From Heliopora coerulea (lineage: Eukaryota; Cnidaria; Anthozoa; Scleralcyonacea; Helioporidae): a stretch of DNA of 64,000 nucleotides. Location: positions 310,001-374,000 of the forward strand of contig JASJOG010000144.1 of the NCBI GenBank assembly GCA_030142905.1, given 5' to 3'. Positions 62,803 to 64,000 of this stretch are shown in pieces. The notes beneath the pieces were generated by a model. The model was given only the letters and a program-made list of their open reading frames with translations, had not been told where the DNA came from and ran no database searches. The stretch's first letter is position 1. Each line of letters starts with the position of its first letter. A program made the translations under genes and the position numbers.

Positions 62803-64000
62803 CCGGTTTTTCCAACTTTTCTGGAGTTTTGAAAAAACTTTCACGCTTGCATTAGGGAATAACGAGGTTATACCCCTAATCAGTTAATGACTAGTCCCTC
62901 AGAAAAACAGGGATTCCCACCGAGTCTCGACGTTTCTCGGGTCCCGAATGGAACATCGAGAATCTCTGGAACTAAGTGTGTATGCCACCTCCAACATGGC
63001 CGCCCAACCTCTGTCGCTTGAATCTCAAAGTACTAAAGGATTTTTCGGCCTGAAATATTACATCTCTCGGTGCCGGACTCGCTGGGTCTTTGAATGGTGG
63101 TATGCGACAAAATCTTTTCAGTATAAACTAAAAGTAAATTTTCAGGTGTCAGAATAATACTTTCTAAGACCTGACCGGGACCAGTTGCAAAAAAAATGCA
63201 ATTTGATTTGCATTTATTGCAACTGATTCCGTCCGAGTCTTGAAATGTATGATTCTGACACCTGCAAATTTACTAACTTCCTTCCACCTAATATTGACTC
63301 TATTACATGTGATTGTGTGTAAATGTCTAATAACCTTAAGATAGAATGTCCCTTTCCGGTTAAAACCGGTATCCAATGAAACTCAACCGGATAATTAAGG
63401 ATAGTCCTGACGTTCTTGCAAGCAGGAAAATTGGTGGGAAAAAGTGTTTTTGTGTGTGCCAGTAAGCGTTGTATGCTAACAATTGACAAGTTACAAGGAC
63501 AGTTCTGGTGTGGTAGCCTAATAAAACTTCGACCTGTACGTACGTTAGGTTTCAGTTTCAAATGATTATCTCAAAAATGAACGAAATAGCTTGCATAGTC
63601 TCTTTTTTACTATCAAAAAACTTGCAACGTATCCAGTTAACCGTGTCTGGTAGACTACTATCCCGTTGAATCTCGTATCCGGTAAAATGATATCCTGCAC
63701 ACCCCTAGTTAATAAATAAAAAATAGCCGTCGAACAATAGAGACAATACAGTTATCCATAGTTCAATCCTTGATGAATGTTTTTTTTTTTCACTGTCGTA
63801 CCGTCTTATCAACTGAAGAATATTTTCTTCAATTACTGTTCATTCATTTGTCTTTCAGTTCTAGATCCTTTCTTTCTGCCGGTCGCTATTATGTTTTTTT
63901 CGGACTTTGATGTGAACATTTATTATAAATATCAACCAGTAATTGCACTGACGGAATCCTCGGAAGGACTGGGCACTGGCCAACAAATTGCGAATGGTGG
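62803..64000. other. Right end of the window
   Basis: No gene supported. Contains a foldback element (63133-63274). The last 45 bp (CTCGGAAGGACTGGGCACTG, then GCCAACAAAT) resemble 45675-45708 (CTCGGAAAGACTGGACAATG), suggesting the edge of another dispersed repeat. Confidence 0.5.
63133..63274. mobile_element. Hairpin-forming foldback element
   Basis: AGTAAATTTTCAGGTGTCAG at the left is matched by CTGACACCTGCAAATTTACT at the right. The inverted similarity continues for about 65 bp per arm (ACCAGTTGCAA/TTGCAACTGATT), with a loop of only a few bases, so the whole element is one long imperfect hairpin. Confidence 0.8.

Overview
The window is eukaryotic, intron-rich, AT-rich animal DNA. I read it as an early-branching invertebrate, most likely an anthozoan cnidarian such as a stony coral. 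The support is two well conserved animal genes with many short exons and GT/AG introns, dense tRNA-derived SINEs and small foldback transposons, Penelope-like retroelements with a GIY-YIG domain, and sharp local CpG depletion. The species is inference; nothing here is bacterial or viral.

Layout. Positions 613-8888 (+) hold the last eleven exons of DNM1L (Drp1, mitochondrial and peroxisomal fission dynamin); its GTPase half lies off the left edge. About 950 bp further on begins XPC (+), the global-genome nucleotide-excision-repair damage sensor. Its best complete model runs from 28835 to 57511 in 29 exons (1058 residues, all splice phases consistent). Between the two lies the main event of the window: a tandem segmental duplication of about 17.6 kb (unit A about 4700-22442, unit B about 22443-39976). 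Each unit holds the last six DNM1L exons, a small ORF divergent from XPC, the first four XPC exons, and, nested antisense in XPC intron 3, an unidentified multi-pass membrane protein gene. The duplication therefore leaves one good DNM1L (unique exons plus unit A), one orphan DNM1L tail in unit B that has gained a stop codon, one good XPC (unit B plus unique exons) and one orphan or alternative XPC 5' end in unit A.

The two units act as a before/after record of mobile DNA. Unit A alone carries a pogo/Tigger-like element with a TA target duplication, and two inverted-repeat insertions that each have a 14-bp target duplication and lie side by side. Unit B alone carries two 5'-truncated Penelope-like elements head to head, forming a palindrome of nearly 600-bp arms. 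The 3' ends of these elements contain hammerhead ribozyme motifs with all core bases; the unit A relic has one disabling core change.

Positions 39977-57511 hold the unique part of XPC, with a decayed tandem copy of one coding exon, long polypyrimidine tracts in two introns and a 130-bp palindromic insertion that again has a 14-bp target duplication. Positions 57512-64000 are intergenic as far as I can tell, with several foldback elements and one 182-bp element with a 5-bp target duplication. Percentages and divergence were judged by eye; no search or alignment program was run.
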